Origin: a virus
IMG/VR virus record: IMGVR_UViG_3300046660_000219
Span: 62,001 to 126,000 of that record
DNA: 64,000 nt
Strand: one strand, 5' to 3'
Shown here: one piece after another, positions 8,806 through 17,766 of the stretch
How positions within the stretch are numbered: the stretch's first letter is position 1
Layout of the letters: the number at the start of each line of letters is the position of its first letter
Notes under the pieces: model-generated
What the model saw: the letters and a program-made list of their open reading frames with translations, nothing else
Database searches by the model: none
What the model was told of the DNA's origin: nothing
Translations under genes and position numbers: made by a program

Positions 8806-9348
8806 ATGGGTGTTAAAGCCACCTTTGACGACGTCGATGCACGCCCTGGAGTTATTCAGGCCAACGCATATCGCTACATGTTCGATCGCATTCCCGGTTC
8901 TCCGGAAATCGACATCAACGCCGTGTCCCTAGACTGTCTGGCCTCGACGTGGCCGGGTCGTTCGGTCGGTAAGATCGATCTGAATTTCGCTGGCGGCCAT
9001 ACTATTTCCTACCCTGGAGATCAGGCCTTCACGCGTACTGCTGCTGCCCGGTTCATCGAGCGCAGCGGATTCGAAACCTTTACGTGGCTGCACAAGTGGC
9101 ATGAGCAGATCAAGGGTACGAAGTCCGGCAATGCCGCGACCTACCGTAAACTTGGTCTGGTCGCTGTTAGTCAGCTCGAAATGTATGACGAGACGGGCGC
9201 GGTTGCTAACTCGTGCCGACTGATCAACACGTGGCCGTCCGAGCTGAGCGAAATCAGCCCTGATTCCGACACGCGCGACTCGGCGGTCATCTGGCAAGTT
9301 ACCTTTAGCTTCGACATCGTCGAATACGATAAGTCGCCTGCCCGATAA
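8806..9348 (+). CDS. Tail tube protein (gp19-like)
   Basis: The protein is 180 residues, preceded by a near-ideal AAGGAG. The order sheath then a ~180-residue beta-rich protein is the standard tube position. Internal features fit the tube fold: a YRYMFDRIPGSPEID opening, an STWPGRSVGK loop, then a helix (FETFTWLHKWHEQI) and a closing strand pair (VIWQVTFSFDIVEYD). The WPGR loop is repeated in the next gene, pointing to tube paralogues. Flanking terminators suggest a dedicated abundant message. Confidence 0.8.
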   Translation: MGVKATFDDVDARPGVIQANAYRYMFDRIPGSPEIDINAVSLDCLASTWPGRSVGKIDLNFAGGHTISYPGDQAFTRTAAARFIERSGFETFTWLHKWHEQIKGTKSGNAATYRKLGLVAVSQLEMYDETGAVANSCRLINTWPSELSEISPDSDTRDSAVIWQVTFSFDIVEYDKSPAR

Positions 9349-9371
9349 AGGTAATTTATATATCGGAAATG

Positions 9372-9404
9372 AAAGCCATGCGGCCAGTGGTCGTGTGGCT
9401 TTTT
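9372..9404 (+). terminator. Terminator after tube gene
   Basis: A 14-bp stem with two G-U wobbles around a 3-base loop, beginning AAAGCCA and ending TGGCTTTTT. The T run marks it as rho-independent. Confidence 0.82.
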
Positions 9405-9433
9405 CCGTATTTCGGCGCGTTCTGGAGACACCT

Positions 9434-10219
9434 ATGTTCAAGCCGACTTTCGACGACGCTGATCAGTTTGATCCGGTGCTGGCGACTAGCTACGCGGTAG
9501 CTTTTCCCGATTTCCCTCTGTTGGGCTATCTAGCTGCTGACGCCGACCTACCCGGTTGGACGGTTGATCGCGTACGCGCTGAACTGTTTGGCCGTTCGCG
9601 AGAGTGGCCGGGGCGTTGTGTTTCGTCACATACGCTAACCATGACCATGCTATACGACGACCGTAGTCGTGCTTTCCGTTCTCTTTACAGTATGCTGCAA
9701 TCGGTCGTTGATAATAGTACTGGTAACCGCAGTGGCCAGCTATTCACGATCATTGTAGAGCAGTACGACAGCATGGGTTTGCTGGTACAACAGCGCTTGT
9801 TCGATGGGTGTTGGGTTGCAGATTTACGCGGTTATCAGGTATCGGCTAGTTCACGCGACACGGCGGTCATGATCCCGGTGGAATTTGGCTATACGCAGCA
9901 GTTCGTAACCTTTGGCGGAAAAGCTATATCCGCGCCACTGATTCCGACCAACGCCACTACTCTTTTGGGTTCTGATCCGCGTGACTTGCTGGAGACCTTC
10001 TCGCAATCGCTCCTCAACGTGCCTGACTCAATCGTCGATATTCTGCGTACAGGCTCTCAAGCTGTCGCTTATGGTAAGGCTATCCTAGGCGCTGCTAATC
10101 AGCTTAGCAGCGTAGCCAAAAACGTCGTGCAGCAAGCCAAGACAAATCCGATAGCCGCTGCAAAAAGTGCGTCGTCGTTGATCAAGCAAACCAAGTCTAC
10201 ACTCAAGTCCTTCTTCTAA
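9434..10219 (+). CDS. Tail tube-like protein with helical C-terminus
   Basis: The protein is 261 residues; ATG 9434 follows TGGAGACACCT. Residues 1-165 resemble the tube protein upstream, sharing the W/Y-rich opening, the REWPGRCVSSHTLTM loop-strand and a final strand before PVEFGYTQQF. Residues 200-261 form an Ala/Ser/Lys-rich helical tail (AAAKSASSLIKQTKSTLKS). Paralogous tube-fold proteins usually cap the tube or start it on the baseplate, so an initiator or terminator of the tube is likely. The helical tail could touch the tape measure. Assignment rests on similarity by eye to 8806-9348 and on position. Confidence 0.6.
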   Translation: MFKPTFDDADQFDPVLATSYAVAFPDFPLLGYLAADADLPGWTVDRVRAELFGRSREWPGRCVSSHTLTMTMLYDDRSRAFRSLYSMLQSVVDNSTGNRSGQLFTIIVEQYDSMGLLVQQRLFDGCWVADLRGYQVSASSRDTAVMIPVEFGYTQQFVTFGGKAISAPLIPTNATTLLGSDPRDLLETFSQSLLNVPDSIVDILRTGSQAVAYGKAILGAANQLSSVAKNVVQQAKTNPIAAAKSASSLIKQTKSTLKSFF

Positions 10220-10237
10220 GCAGAAAGGGTATGGGAT

Positions 10238-10792
10238 ATGGCTATCTCGACCTATTTCAATCCCCTTGATCTCTACGCCTTGGCCGATCCTATGCCGTCC
10301 TGGCGGTGGAAGGCGAGGATCATTCCTAACGCATCGGAGGCTGCACAAAAAGTAGACTGGACTCGATTGATCTTCGAAGAAGTCAATCTGCCAAACGGTG
10401 ACAACATCCCCGCCAAGTCTACTTTCGTCAACGGCCACAACGTCTACTTCCCGGATTTTAGCGACGTGCCCTCTGTGAGTGTCACCATTTACGAGGACGA
10501 AAATGGTAGCGCTATTCGAGAATTACAGACGTGGCGCTCACTGGTCAAACGTCGCGTTGGTGCGTACAGTGTTTATGGTCTACCGTTCGAATATAAGCAA
10601 ACTATGCTTATCGATCTCTACGGCTTCGCGGACAACAAGAACCCTGTGCTGTCCAGTCAGGTTGTTGACTTGTGGCCTACCGATCCTGGCACGTGGCGGC
10701 TAGGTTACGACGCGTCTAATCGCCTGTTTCACCAGATTACCATGCAGTGCGATAGCATTATAACCGCTAATCGGGCTGGTGGTCCCGGCTAA
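10238..10792 (+). CDS. Tail tube-like baseplate protein
   Basis: The protein is 184 residues, with AAAGGG ahead of the ATG. It begins ISTYFNPLDLYALADPMPSWRWKARI, like the start of tube-fold proteins, and has the paired strands SVSVTIYEDENGSAIRELQTW and FHQITMQCDSI expected for that fold. It follows the two other tube-like genes with small gaps and precedes the hub assembly gene, so it may be a tube initiator such as a gp48/gp54 counterpart. Family by resemblance only. Confidence 0.55.
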   Translation: MAISTYFNPLDLYALADPMPSWRWKARIIPNASEAAQKVDWTRLIFEEVNLPNGDNIPAKSTFVNGHNVYFPDFSDVPSVSVTIYEDENGSAIRELQTWRSLVKRRVGAYSVYGLPFEYKQTMLIDLYGFADNKNPVLSSQVVDLWPTDPGTWRLGYDASNRLFHQITMQCDSIITANRAGGPG

Positions 10793-10838
10793 TTTATATG
10801 TAGCGCTGAAGGCGCTACTACTGTTTAAGGGACAAACT

Positions 10839-11942
10839 ATGAGCATCGATCAACCTAATGAGGGCGAAGACATTGTACTGCGTACGCGTACCATTACGCC
10901 ACCGCGCAGGAACCAACACGACGTTACCAGTACGCGTCCGGTAATCGCGGACTTGCCGGAAGATCCTGGCGAGCCGTCACTTGGTGTCGTTATGCCAAAG
11001 GGCGACGACATGGAGTTGGCGCATCCGCAATCGCAACTCGGCCCTGGCTGGCAAGTTATTGGTCTGCCATCAAAAGGTAAGGCTGGTTATCCCGGTGCTC
11101 TGCACATCCGTCGATTTGGTCTGCCTGATCAAGCGCGCTTAACGGCGGCGCGCAACAGCAAGAGCGTTGAGCTTTTGGTGGTTGCTATCGGCGCTACGAT
11201 CGACGTCGATCCTAAGAAACTCACTGTCTCTGATTTCGAACACGTGATGTACTGGCATCGTCAGTTCAGCTTCCCTGCCAACCTGCCGTACAAGATCACG
11301 TGGCGGTCGCGTTATGGTAAGCAAAATGTCACCGACATGTCGAAGACGAAGCTTACCATTACTGACATCGATGAGAATCCTGACTACGACACAGAAACGT
11401 TCAAGGCGCTGTACGACATGGGCTTTGATTTCCCTCGTGTCGGCGCGATGGTCTGGGAAGACAATCACCCAGATCTGACTGAAGAACAACGTGCTATCTT
11501 TGAACAGGCGTCTAACTTCGCGGGCGCGGCCGATCGCTTCAGCATTGAAGCTCGCATGGCCGCCATCAATCCCGAGAAGAGCGAGCCCGATCCTGAGCTG
11601 TTTACCATTTATTACAGCAACATCGGTGAATGGCTAGCCATGTCACGGCATGGAGTACAAGAAACCATTTCGTTGCGCTGCTCACAGTTCGATCCGGCTA
11701 CCGCTCTAGACGATCTGGCGGCCACGCTGCATCGCGCTGGAGCTGATTTGGAGCTTACGGCTTACGACGATGAAACCTCGACCTTCCTGCGTGGTGTCAT
11801 TGAAGAGATGGCGGCTATCCGCACGGCTGTGTCAGAGGAGAAAGAGGTGGTGGCTGTCGAGGAACGTATTACCGTTCCTATCGACATCCACATGTTCTTT
11901 CCCCGTATTGACCGAGTGGCAGCTCCTAAAAATGGTACGTGA
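10839..11942 (+). CDS. Baseplate hub assembly protein, gp26-like
   Basis: The protein is 367 residues; ATG 10839 is chosen for its AAGGGA site. The N-terminal 80 residues are polar and Pro-rich. Residues 75-250 contain a segment (IGLPSKGKAGYPGALHIRRFGLPDQARL, read in two parts about residues 77-104) that resembles the conserved LPS(R/K)G opening of T4 gp26 hub-assembly proteins. Downstream is a helical acidic region, and the sequence ends with a beta-like IDIHMFFPR. In T4-like phages these proteins, with a small partner, chaperone the tape measure or hub and are not always in the virion. A 43-residue frame overlaps its end and could be that partner. Confidence 0.55.
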   Translation: MSIDQPNEGEDIVLRTRTITPPRRNQHDVTSTRPVIADLPEDPGEPSLGVVMPKGDDMELAHPQSQLGPGWQVIGLPSKGKAGYPGALHIRRFGLPDQARLTAARNSKSVELLVVAIGATIDVDPKKLTVSDFEHVMYWHRQFSFPANLPYKITWRSRYGKQNVTDMSKTKLTITDIDENPDYDTETFKALYDMGFDFPRVGAMVWEDNHPDLTEEQRAIFEQASNFAGAADRFSIEARMAAINPEKSEPDPELFTIYYSNIGEWLAMSRHGVQETISLRCSQFDPATALDDLAATLHRAGADLELTAYDDETSTFLRGVIEEMAAIRTAVSEEKEVVAVEERITVPIDIHMFFPRIDRVAAPKNGT

Positions 11943-12063
11943 GATACCGGTGACGGGCGTGACCATGGACATCAACAGTGTGCCCATGGTCTACATCATC
12001 GATGCGTACCAACAGGAACAGCGTAGGCGTACCCAGTCTGAGCTGGAGTCTGCTGTTCGGTAG
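11935..12063 (+). CDS. Small overlapping protein, possible tape-measure chaperone partner
   Basis: A 43-residue frame whose ATG lies inside the last codons of the upstream gene (8-base overlap) and which ends 19 bases before the tape-measure-like gene. It is hydrophobic at its centre (VPMVYIIDAYQQEQRRR) and basic and helical at its end. Many long-tailed phages encode a two-part chaperone just ahead of the tape measure, here matching by position. I see no classic slippery heptamer, so coupled reinitiation is more likely than frameshifting. An internal ATG at 11965 is an alternative start. Confidence 0.45.
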   Translation, partial: VREIPVTGVTMDINSVPMVYIIDAYQQEQRRRTQSELESAVR

Positions 12064-12082
12064 TGTTTCGTGAGGTGAAGTA

Positions 12083-14326
12083 ATGGCCCTGGTAGCTTCA
12101 GGCACGTACGGTCCGCCTAAGCCGCAATATAGATACGCTACGAAGATTTCGGGCTTCCATTCGGAACGGCTTATGGGCGGCCGCTCTCCCGGTAGCGCTA
12201 TGGATCGTCTGGCGCAACGTACCGTTACTAAACCTCTGCCTAGTAAAGATCCACGCGCCGCTAACCCGGTAGATCCTAGGGTGATGTCTGCGATTTCGCA
12301 GATGGCTAAGAATGGTACACGAGCCAACGATAGCGCCAAGGAGGCGGTGACGCAAGATCGTCTGCAATTCCTGACCAGTGAGCGTCGCGCCGATCGCGAA
12401 CGTCTCACTAACACGATGACTAATCGTAAGGTTCTGGAACTCCTTGATCGGATCAACGACAGTATCAAGACCAGTGCTGGTCGCAACAGTGGCGGTCTAC
12501 TGGACTCCGCGCTGGATTTGATCGGTATTGGTGGTCGTGGTCGAGGCAAATATCGCAATCGGGCCGGGCGCTTCATTAAACGTCCCGGTACCTTTTTTGG
12601 TCGTGTTGGCGCTAAGCTAGGTTTACGCGGCGCTGCCACAGAAGCTGAAGCCGTGGCCGGTACTGTCGCTCGCACTGGACGGGCTGGTGGCCTGTTAGGC
12701 AAGCTCTTCGGCGGCGTAGCCGGGCGTGGTGCACTCAAAGTTCTCGGCTTTGGTGGTCGCCTCGCTGGTAAGCTAGCATTACCGGTCGCGGCTGGTTTGG
12801 CTCTAGCTGACGGCGTGAATGGCGTGCGCCACTCGGATGAACTGTTAGGTCGCAAATCTACCAATTTGGACAAGATCGGCGTAGGCGTAACTGAAGCCGT
12901 CAACGGCGCGCTGTTTGGCTTGCCTGATCTGATCAGTAAAAAGGTATTCGGTGTCGGGTTCTCGCGCGGCATCAACGCCTTGCTTTCTGACATTGGCGGC
13001 AACACTCGCAAAGCTATTGCTTTCGGTGCAGCAGGAATGAGTAAACTCTTCAGTTCTGCTTCTCAATCCATCGTGCAATGGTTCAGCAACGTACAGGGCT
13101 CAGTTGACGCCATAATAGACGCGGTAAACCGGCGTGACTGGGGCAAGGTTCCTGGCCTTATCGGTAAGGTTCTGAAATACACCACACCCCTCGGAATAGC
13201 GATCACGGCTGGTAAAGCGGCGGTCAACGAGGTGGAAAAGGTCGCACCGGGAACCAAGGAAGCGGTGCGTACGGTTGCTACCAATGTCGCTACCGCAGCC
13301 GGTAACGCCGCATCGAATGTCGCTGGCTGGTTTGGCCTTGGCAGCACCTCGCGCAAGTACGAGAGCGGACGGGGTGGTGCTGGTACCGTTTCTTCCGGTC
13401 GTGGTGATCCGGGTGGTGCTAGTTACGGCACGTATCAGTTGGCCAGCAAGACCGGAACACTGGCGTCATTCCTTAAGTCTAGTGGCTATGACAAACAGTT
13501 CATGGGTTTAAAAGCTGGCACTAAAGAGTTCAATGATAAATGGAAAGAGATTGCCCGCACCGATCCTAAGTTCGGTGAAGCGCAGCATGACTTCATCAAG
13601 CGCACGCACTACGACCCGGCCGCCCGTTATGCTCAGTCGTTGGGTTTCGACATCAACGATAAAGGTATAGCGGACGCCATTTGGAGTGCTTCGGTACAGC
13701 ACGGCGGCGTCAAAACGATCCTGCGTAAAGCGGCTGCGTCCCCTGGCTGGAACAGCCTCGACAACAAAGGTAAAATCAAGCGTCTATACGAAGTCCGCAC
13801 TGAGTACGCCCGCAACATCTTGGTTAAGAACGGTGCGTCATCAGAGCAAATCTCTAGTGTGCAGAAACGCTATACTAGAGAAGTGAACGACGCTCTTGCC
13901 TTGTCGTCGGACCCTGGCTCTGTGCAACTAGCTGGCGGCAAGCCAGTAGGCCAAGCAATCGCGGTCTCGCAAACCATGGCGCAAGCGAAAGCTACGCCGG
14001 GATCGGTAGCTACTACGCAAGCAACGATTACGGCTGATGCGAACAAGGTTAGTGCGCTAGGTACACAACGTGGTTCGCGTACTGTTTCTACCGAAGCGTT
14101 AATGCCGCCTATGCCGCCACCGAAGAAACCGGAGCCCCCGCCTCCGCCGGTGATCGTGCAACAGGTTGCGCCTGACAAAGGTAGAAACAACGCTGCTAAG
14201 GTGGCTACAAATGCCGCTGCTCCGCAGCCTTCTACGAGCGGGCAATTGCCACCTTTAGCGTCTATCCCGACCGTACCTAGTCTTGAACTACTGGCCATTG
14301 CGTCTCTAGCCTACCATCCTGCGTAA
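12083..14326 (+). CDS. Tape-measure/hub protein with lysozyme-like domain
   Basis: The protein is 747 residues, after GAGGTGA. Residues 1-130 are polar. Residues 150-270 are Gly/Arg/Leu/Ala-rich with hydrophobic helices typical of a tape measure's membrane-active part, and helices continue to about 420. Residues about 422-555 form an enzyme-like domain with ESGRGG, DPGGASYGTYQLAS and later AIWSASVQHGG, resembling a family of phage virion muramidases whose YGTYQ motif recurs in tail-associated lysozymes. The C-terminus is Pro/Ala/Thr-rich. Likely role: set tail length or plug the hub, then cut peptidoglycan locally during entry. It could instead be a hub lysozyme distinct from a tape measure encoded elsewhere. 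Confidence 0.6.
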   Translation: MALVASGTYGPPKPQYRYATKISGFHSERLMGGRSPGSAMDRLAQRTVTKPLPSKDPRAANPVDPRVMSAISQMAKNGTRANDSAKEAVTQDRLQFLTSERRADRERLTNTMTNRKVLELLDRINDSIKTSAGRNSGGLLDSALDLIGIGGRGRGKYRNRAGRFIKRPGTFFGRVGAKLGLRGAATEAEAVAGTVARTGRAGGLLGKLFGGVAGRGALKVLGFGGRLAGKLALPVAAGLALADGVNGVRHSDELLGRKSTNLDKIGVGVTEAVNGALFGLPDLISKKVFGVGFSRGINALLSDIGGNTRKAIAFGAAGMSKLFSSASQSIVQWFSNVQGSVDAIIDAVNRRDWGKVPGLIGKVLKYTTPLGIAITAGKAAVNEVEKVAPGTKEAVRTVATNVATAAGNAASNVAGWFGLGSTSRKYESGRGGAGTVSSGRGDPGGASYGTYQLASKTGTLASFLKSSGYDKQFMGLKAGTKEFNDKWKEIARTDPKFGEAQHDFIKRTHYDPAARYAQSLGFDINDKGIADAIWSASVQHGGVKTILRKAAASPGWNSLDNKGKIKRLYEVRTEYARNILVKNGASSEQISSVQKRYTREVNDALALSSDPGSVQLAGGKPVGQAIAVSQTMAQAKATPGSVATTQATITADANKVSALGTQRGSRTVSTEALMPPMPPPKKPEPPPPPVIVQQVAPDKGRNNAAKVATNAAAPQPSTSGQLPPLASIPTVPSLELLAIASLAYHPA

Positions 14327-14337
14327 AAGGTAATCCA

Positions 14338-15093
14338 ATGGTTGATACACCGCAGTCGCCTAGCATTTATCAGTACATGCTCTCCGTGCCTAACAAGGTT
14401 TCGGTGATTGGCAACTTGCCCCAAGAGTGGGCTCTTGGTGTGACGGCCAATTGGGAAGGAAATAGTACCGGCACGACGATAGGCGAGATCGCGCAATCGC
14501 GATTTGGTTCTGTAGGCGCTGCTGTAACAGCGGCGTCCGGTACGTCTTCGGTGGGGTCTGACCTGTTGGCTAATCGCCAATGGGCCGGTACCTCACCGAT
14601 TACCTTTAATCTGTTGGCTGAATTCAACGCTGTAGAAGACGCGGCCAAGGATGTGATGTCGCCTATCTTGCGCCTGATGTCCCTGTGCATGCCGACGCAA
14701 TTGGTAGCGCTAGAGGCTGGCAAGTTCAGTCTCGGCAACATCTACGGCGCGCCATACTTCGACACGGCGGCTAGCGGACAGCTCGGCGGGCGTTCGCAGA
14801 TAGAATTGCACTTGGGTTCGCTATTTGTGTTCGAAGACGTGGTGGTGGAAAACGTCACGCCTACCTATACGACGCGAAACACAGAGACCGGTTTACCTAT
14901 CCACGCGCAAGTGGAAATTCAAGTTGGTACGCGCCACCTGTTCACTTTTGAAGACCTTCTAGCATCCATCGTAAATCCCGCGATCATCGATGCTGATCCG
15001 TACCTTTCTTCCGCAAAATCTGCTGGCTCTGGTTCAAGGGCGGGGTTCGGTATCTCAGGGGCGAAAGAGACCAAGCCTGTCAGTAACGGTTAG
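14338..15093 (+). CDS. Baseplate tube-cap protein (gp48/54-like)
   Basis: The protein is 251 residues, with AAAAGG before the ATG. It begins with a Val/Pro-rich strand, then an NRQWAGTSPITFNLLAEFNA strand-loop and a long helix (DAAKDVMSPILRLMSLCMP), a pattern seen in baseplate proteins that join hub to tube. A closing beta region (IHAQVEIQVGTRHLFTFEDLL) suits a tube-like fold. Position between tape measure and gp53-like genes supports a tube initiator at the baseplate. Subtype (gp48 or gp54) is not determined. Confidence 0.6.
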   Translation: MVDTPQSPSIYQYMLSVPNKVSVIGNLPQEWALGVTANWEGNSTGTTIGEIAQSRFGSVGAAVTAASGTSSVGSDLLANRQWAGTSPITFNLLAEFNAVEDAAKDVMSPILRLMSLCMPTQLVALEAGKFSLGNIYGAPYFDTAASGQLGGRSQIELHLGSLFVFEDVVVENVTPTYTTRNTETGLPIHAQVEIQVGTRHLFTFEDLLASIVNPAIIDADPYLSSAKSAGSGSRAGFGISGAKETKPVSNG

Positions 15094-15110
15094 TGTTTAA
15101 GGAGTATGGC

Positions 15111-15482
15111 ATGGCTGTTCTAACGCAACAGGACATTGCGTCCACGACGACTACGCAAGCTAACGCCTGCCGGGTCGCGGTCTTCCCAGAAATTGTATAT
15201 GAAGACGGTGAGCTGGTGCTGGATTTCATGGACAGTACTACTATTAGACTGATCCACGATTTACCAGTACTAACCGCCATTGAGTGGCGCAAGGGTCTAT
15301 CGCTACCGGCCGTCTCCCTCGACTTCTACAACACCATTTCGTGGGCATGGATTCTGCTGCTATACAACGGTTTCACGCATCCGTCCAACATCCCAGCCGG
15401 GGCTACCGTAAACCTGCCTGACGTGACGTCGCTGCGTAAGCGTGCCCGTCGAGATAAGAACGGTAGTGTCGTGACGATCTAG
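15111..15482 (+). CDS. Baseplate wedge protein gp53-like (LysM-like)
   Basis: The protein is 123 residues; ATG 15111 is used because AAGGAG stands 7-8 bases ahead. The C-terminal half reads as a LysM-type segment: SWAWILLLYNGFTHPSNIPAG followed by ATVNLPDVTSL, the pattern found in gp53 wedge proteins and small LysM tail proteins. The N-terminal half has paired acidic strands. In T4 the gp53 protein links wedges around the hub. The gene lies between the tube-cap and hub genes, as expected. Confidence 0.68.
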   Translation: MAVLTQQDIASTTTTQANACRVAVFPEIVYEDGELVLDFMDSTTIRLIHDLPVLTAIEWRKGLSLPAVSLDFYNTISWAWILLLYNGFTHPSNIPAGATVNLPDVTSLRKRARRDKNGSVVTI

Positions 15483-15492
15483 GAGGCCGTCT

Positions 15493-16662
15493 ATGGCCAA
15501 CATTGAAGGCAAGGCTCACGTCTACATCAGCTTTGATGGTCGCGACCCTAACGTCACGTCGCCGCAAGGGGTTGAATACCTCTGGGCCATCGAAAATAGT
15601 ATGTTGATCGCCCCGGTCTTGATGCTATCGCTCTACGACGATGGTGTGATCACTAACCCGTCACCCGGTGATGGTTCGCTGATTGAAGTGCAGCTCGGTA
15701 AGCAAGCAGACCGACTCAACAGTTATCGTTTCCGCATGATTGGCGCGCCGTACGCTGCGCTCGCCGCTAACGGTAAAACAGTAATCCGCTACAACGCGGT
15801 TTTCGACTCCCCTCGCTTGTTTCACGAGACGGCTAACTTCGCACTCAAGGCTTCTAGTAGTGACGTCGTCAGCGCCGTTGCTAGCGAGTTAGGCCTGACT
15901 GCGGACGTTGACTCGTCGATTAGCGATAAAATGATATGGCATAGCGGCATTGGTCGCTGGAGCGCTTTCCTTGAGCGTGTAGCTTCGCGTGGCTGGTTTG
16001 GGGATGACAGCGCCGCTACCAATGCCGCTATTGGCCTAGACGGTGTGCTGCGCTACTACAGTCTTGCCCGTCTAGCTAAGGCTCCTGTAGCACATACCTT
16101 TTATCATATGACGCCGCTGCCCGAAGCCGGCTCTACGGAAGCGGAAAACGCGCATCTGGTCTACGCTCTGGATCGCGACGATAGTGTTGCGTTGACCACG
16201 GCGCAAACTGGATACACCGCCACTACCCGTTACTTCGATCGCAGCGGCGCTATCGTGACACACGACAGCGTCAACGTTACTCGCCAAACCAATCAACTGA
16301 ACATGAGTGCGGAACTGCGCGACGCTATCGATATTGGTACGCAGCGCATCCGTCCGTCAGCGTCGCCGAACACTCATGAGAACTGGGATCGTGCGTTGTA
16401 TCAAAACACGCGCTATCGCTCCACATACAACGCTGCAATCAACGTGCTACTGCTAGATACCACGCAGGATCTTACCCTTTATACACCTTGTGCGCTGCGC
16501 TCGACGTTCTTCGCTACCGGTGCGCAAGACGACGCGTTACGCGCCGTACGTGGCCTAGTCAAAGCGCGCTCGGTTGGTATCTGGAACATGAACTACATGG
16601 AAAAGGTATCGATTGGGGTGCAAGGCCTCGATGCTAACGATCCGACCAGTGCACAGATGTAA
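15493..16662 (+). CDS. Baseplate hub protein (gp27/gpD-like)
   Basis: The protein is 389 residues, after AGGAGG. The order hub, OB-fold spike, gp25-like wedge, gp6-like wedge is conserved in contractile systems and fixes the role. Sequence fits: beta-barrel strands in the first 130 residues, then an SSDVVSAVASELGL helix followed by a WSAFLERVASRGW module as in hub proteins of the gp27/VgrG/gpD group, and later strands. It would form the trimeric base on which the spike sits. Confidence 0.75.
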   Translation: MANIEGKAHVYISFDGRDPNVTSPQGVEYLWAIENSMLIAPVLMLSLYDDGVITNPSPGDGSLIEVQLGKQADRLNSYRFRMIGAPYAALAANGKTVIRYNAVFDSPRLFHETANFALKASSSDVVSAVASELGLTADVDSSISDKMIWHSGIGRWSAFLERVASRGWFGDDSAATNAAIGLDGVLRYYSLARLAKAPVAHTFYHMTPLPEAGSTEAENAHLVYALDRDDSVALTTAQTGYTATTRYFDRSGAIVTHDSVNVTRQTNQLNMSAELRDAIDIGTQRIRPSASPNTHENWDRALYQNTRYRSTYNAAINVLLLDTTQDLTLYTPCALRSTFFATGAQDDALRAVRGLVKARSVGIWNMNYMEKVSIGVQGLDANDPTSAQM

Positions 16663-16674
16663 GGATAACCACCC

Positions 16675-17307
16675 ATGCAGGACTTCGAAGGGCAACGTTC
16701 TGCGCTGCGTACACCACCGATCAACTTCGTTGAAGGCGTAGTTGTTCAGGGTGATGAAGACTTGAGCCCGATCTACGCTAAGGTGCGTTTGCCTGGTTAC
16801 CACACCAAGGTAGACGACGCTGATTTGCCTGTATACCGTTTGTTGTTACCCGTCTTCGGAACAGGTCACAATGTAACAAATGGCTCGCAAATCTTCGCCA
16901 AATTAGCGCCCGGCACTCGTGTTGAGGTGCTGTTGCGAGATGAGACCGGTTACGTTGGCTCGATCTTTGGTGTTTACCCCAACGAGTCTAACGCCGCGCG
17001 CCCTGATGGGCTTGTGCACGGTTGGCGTGATAGTATTGGTAACGCGGTAGAGTTCTACGCTGACGGGCGCACAGTGTTTCAGGACAAAGCTGGAGTGAAG
17101 GTCGAGACGGACGGCGCTGGCAAGATTACTATTAACGCTACAGCGTTCGAGTTGAACACTCAGACCACGACGATCAACACCGTAAACTATGTGCTCAACT
17201 CGGAGACCATGGTGTGCGATGACACTAGCGCACCAGAAGCTCCTGAATTGACTCCGCGTGAAGTCGAACCTCCGCCGGAAACTTCCGATCTGAAGGATAA
17301 ATGGTAG
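16675..17307 (+). CDS. Baseplate spike protein with OB fold (gp5/gpV-like)
   Basis: The protein is 210 residues, after TAAGGA. An INFVEGVVVQGDED strand, YAKVRLPGYH, and a VRVLLRDETGYV-type segment (VEVLLRDETGYVGSI) form an OB-fold. The last half has repeated short strands (VKVETDGAGKITINA, TTTINTVNYVLN) typical of a trimeric beta-helix spike. The C-terminus is Pro/Glu-rich. It has no lysozyme domain, unlike T4 gp5; that activity may sit in the protein at 12083-14326. The end lacks the His-containing metal-binding tip usual in gpV-like spikes. Confidence 0.75.
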   Translation: MQDFEGQRSALRTPPINFVEGVVVQGDEDLSPIYAKVRLPGYHTKVDDADLPVYRLLLPVFGTGHNVTNGSQIFAKLAPGTRVEVLLRDETGYVGSIFGVYPNESNAARPDGLVHGWRDSIGNAVEFYADGRTVFQDKAGVKVETDGAGKITINATAFELNTQTTTINTVNYVLNSETMVCDDTSAPEAPELTPREVEPPPETSDLKDKW

Positions 17308-17760
17308 ATGGCCGACATTCCCTTCGTCATCGCGCCGCGCTCTGACAGCATGCCGTCCGATGCGCAACTAGGTCGCGTGTACACGCTTACCTATGTTGAT
17401 GTTAATGCGTCGTTGTCGTCTACCAATCCCGCCAAGTTGCTGTTAACGGATGTTGACGCAATCGAAGAGCAAATGCTCAACGTCGTACTGACGCCACTAA
17501 GTTCTGATGAGTTTGAGCCTCTATATGGTACGCAAGTGCCGTTGCTGCTGTTTGATCCGGTAACCAACACCACGGCGCGCGCTCTTCGTTCTACTATTAT
17601 CAATGGCCTCAAGCGCTGGATGGGCAATCGAATCAGTGACCTGTCTGTGTTTGTCGTGGCTAATGACGATCTACAAAGCTACACCGCGACTTTCACCTAC
17701 TTCGTTCCAGGTCTTAGTCGTTCACGTGTTGGCTTCCGTGCTCTGCTTATTAAAAGGTAA
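17308..17760 (+). CDS. Baseplate wedge protein gp25-like
   Basis: The protein is 150 residues and starts one base after the spike stop, using AAGGAT inside the spike gene's end. The core motif of the family is visible: STIINGLKRWMGNRISDL helix, then SVFVVANDDLQSYTATFTYFV strands (RI, a D/N turn, and paired strands). The first 70 residues are an extension relative to minimal gp25. It anchors sheath to wedge and is followed 6 bases later by its usual partner gp6. Confidence 0.8.
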   Translation: MADIPFVIAPRSDSMPSDAQLGRVYTLTYVDVNASLSSTNPAKLLLTDVDAIEEQMLNVVLTPLSSDEFEPLYGTQVPLLLFDPVTNTTARALRSTIINGLKRWMGNRISDLSVFVVANDDLQSYTATFTYFVPGLSRSRVGFRALLIKR

Positions 17761-17766
17761 CAGTCC

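Noticed and set aside
11920-11945. Programmed -1 frameshift joining the gp26-like gene to the overlapping small frame
   Set aside because: CCTAAAAATGG does not fit the X XXY YYZ pattern in the zero frame; simple overlap with reinitiation explains the layout.
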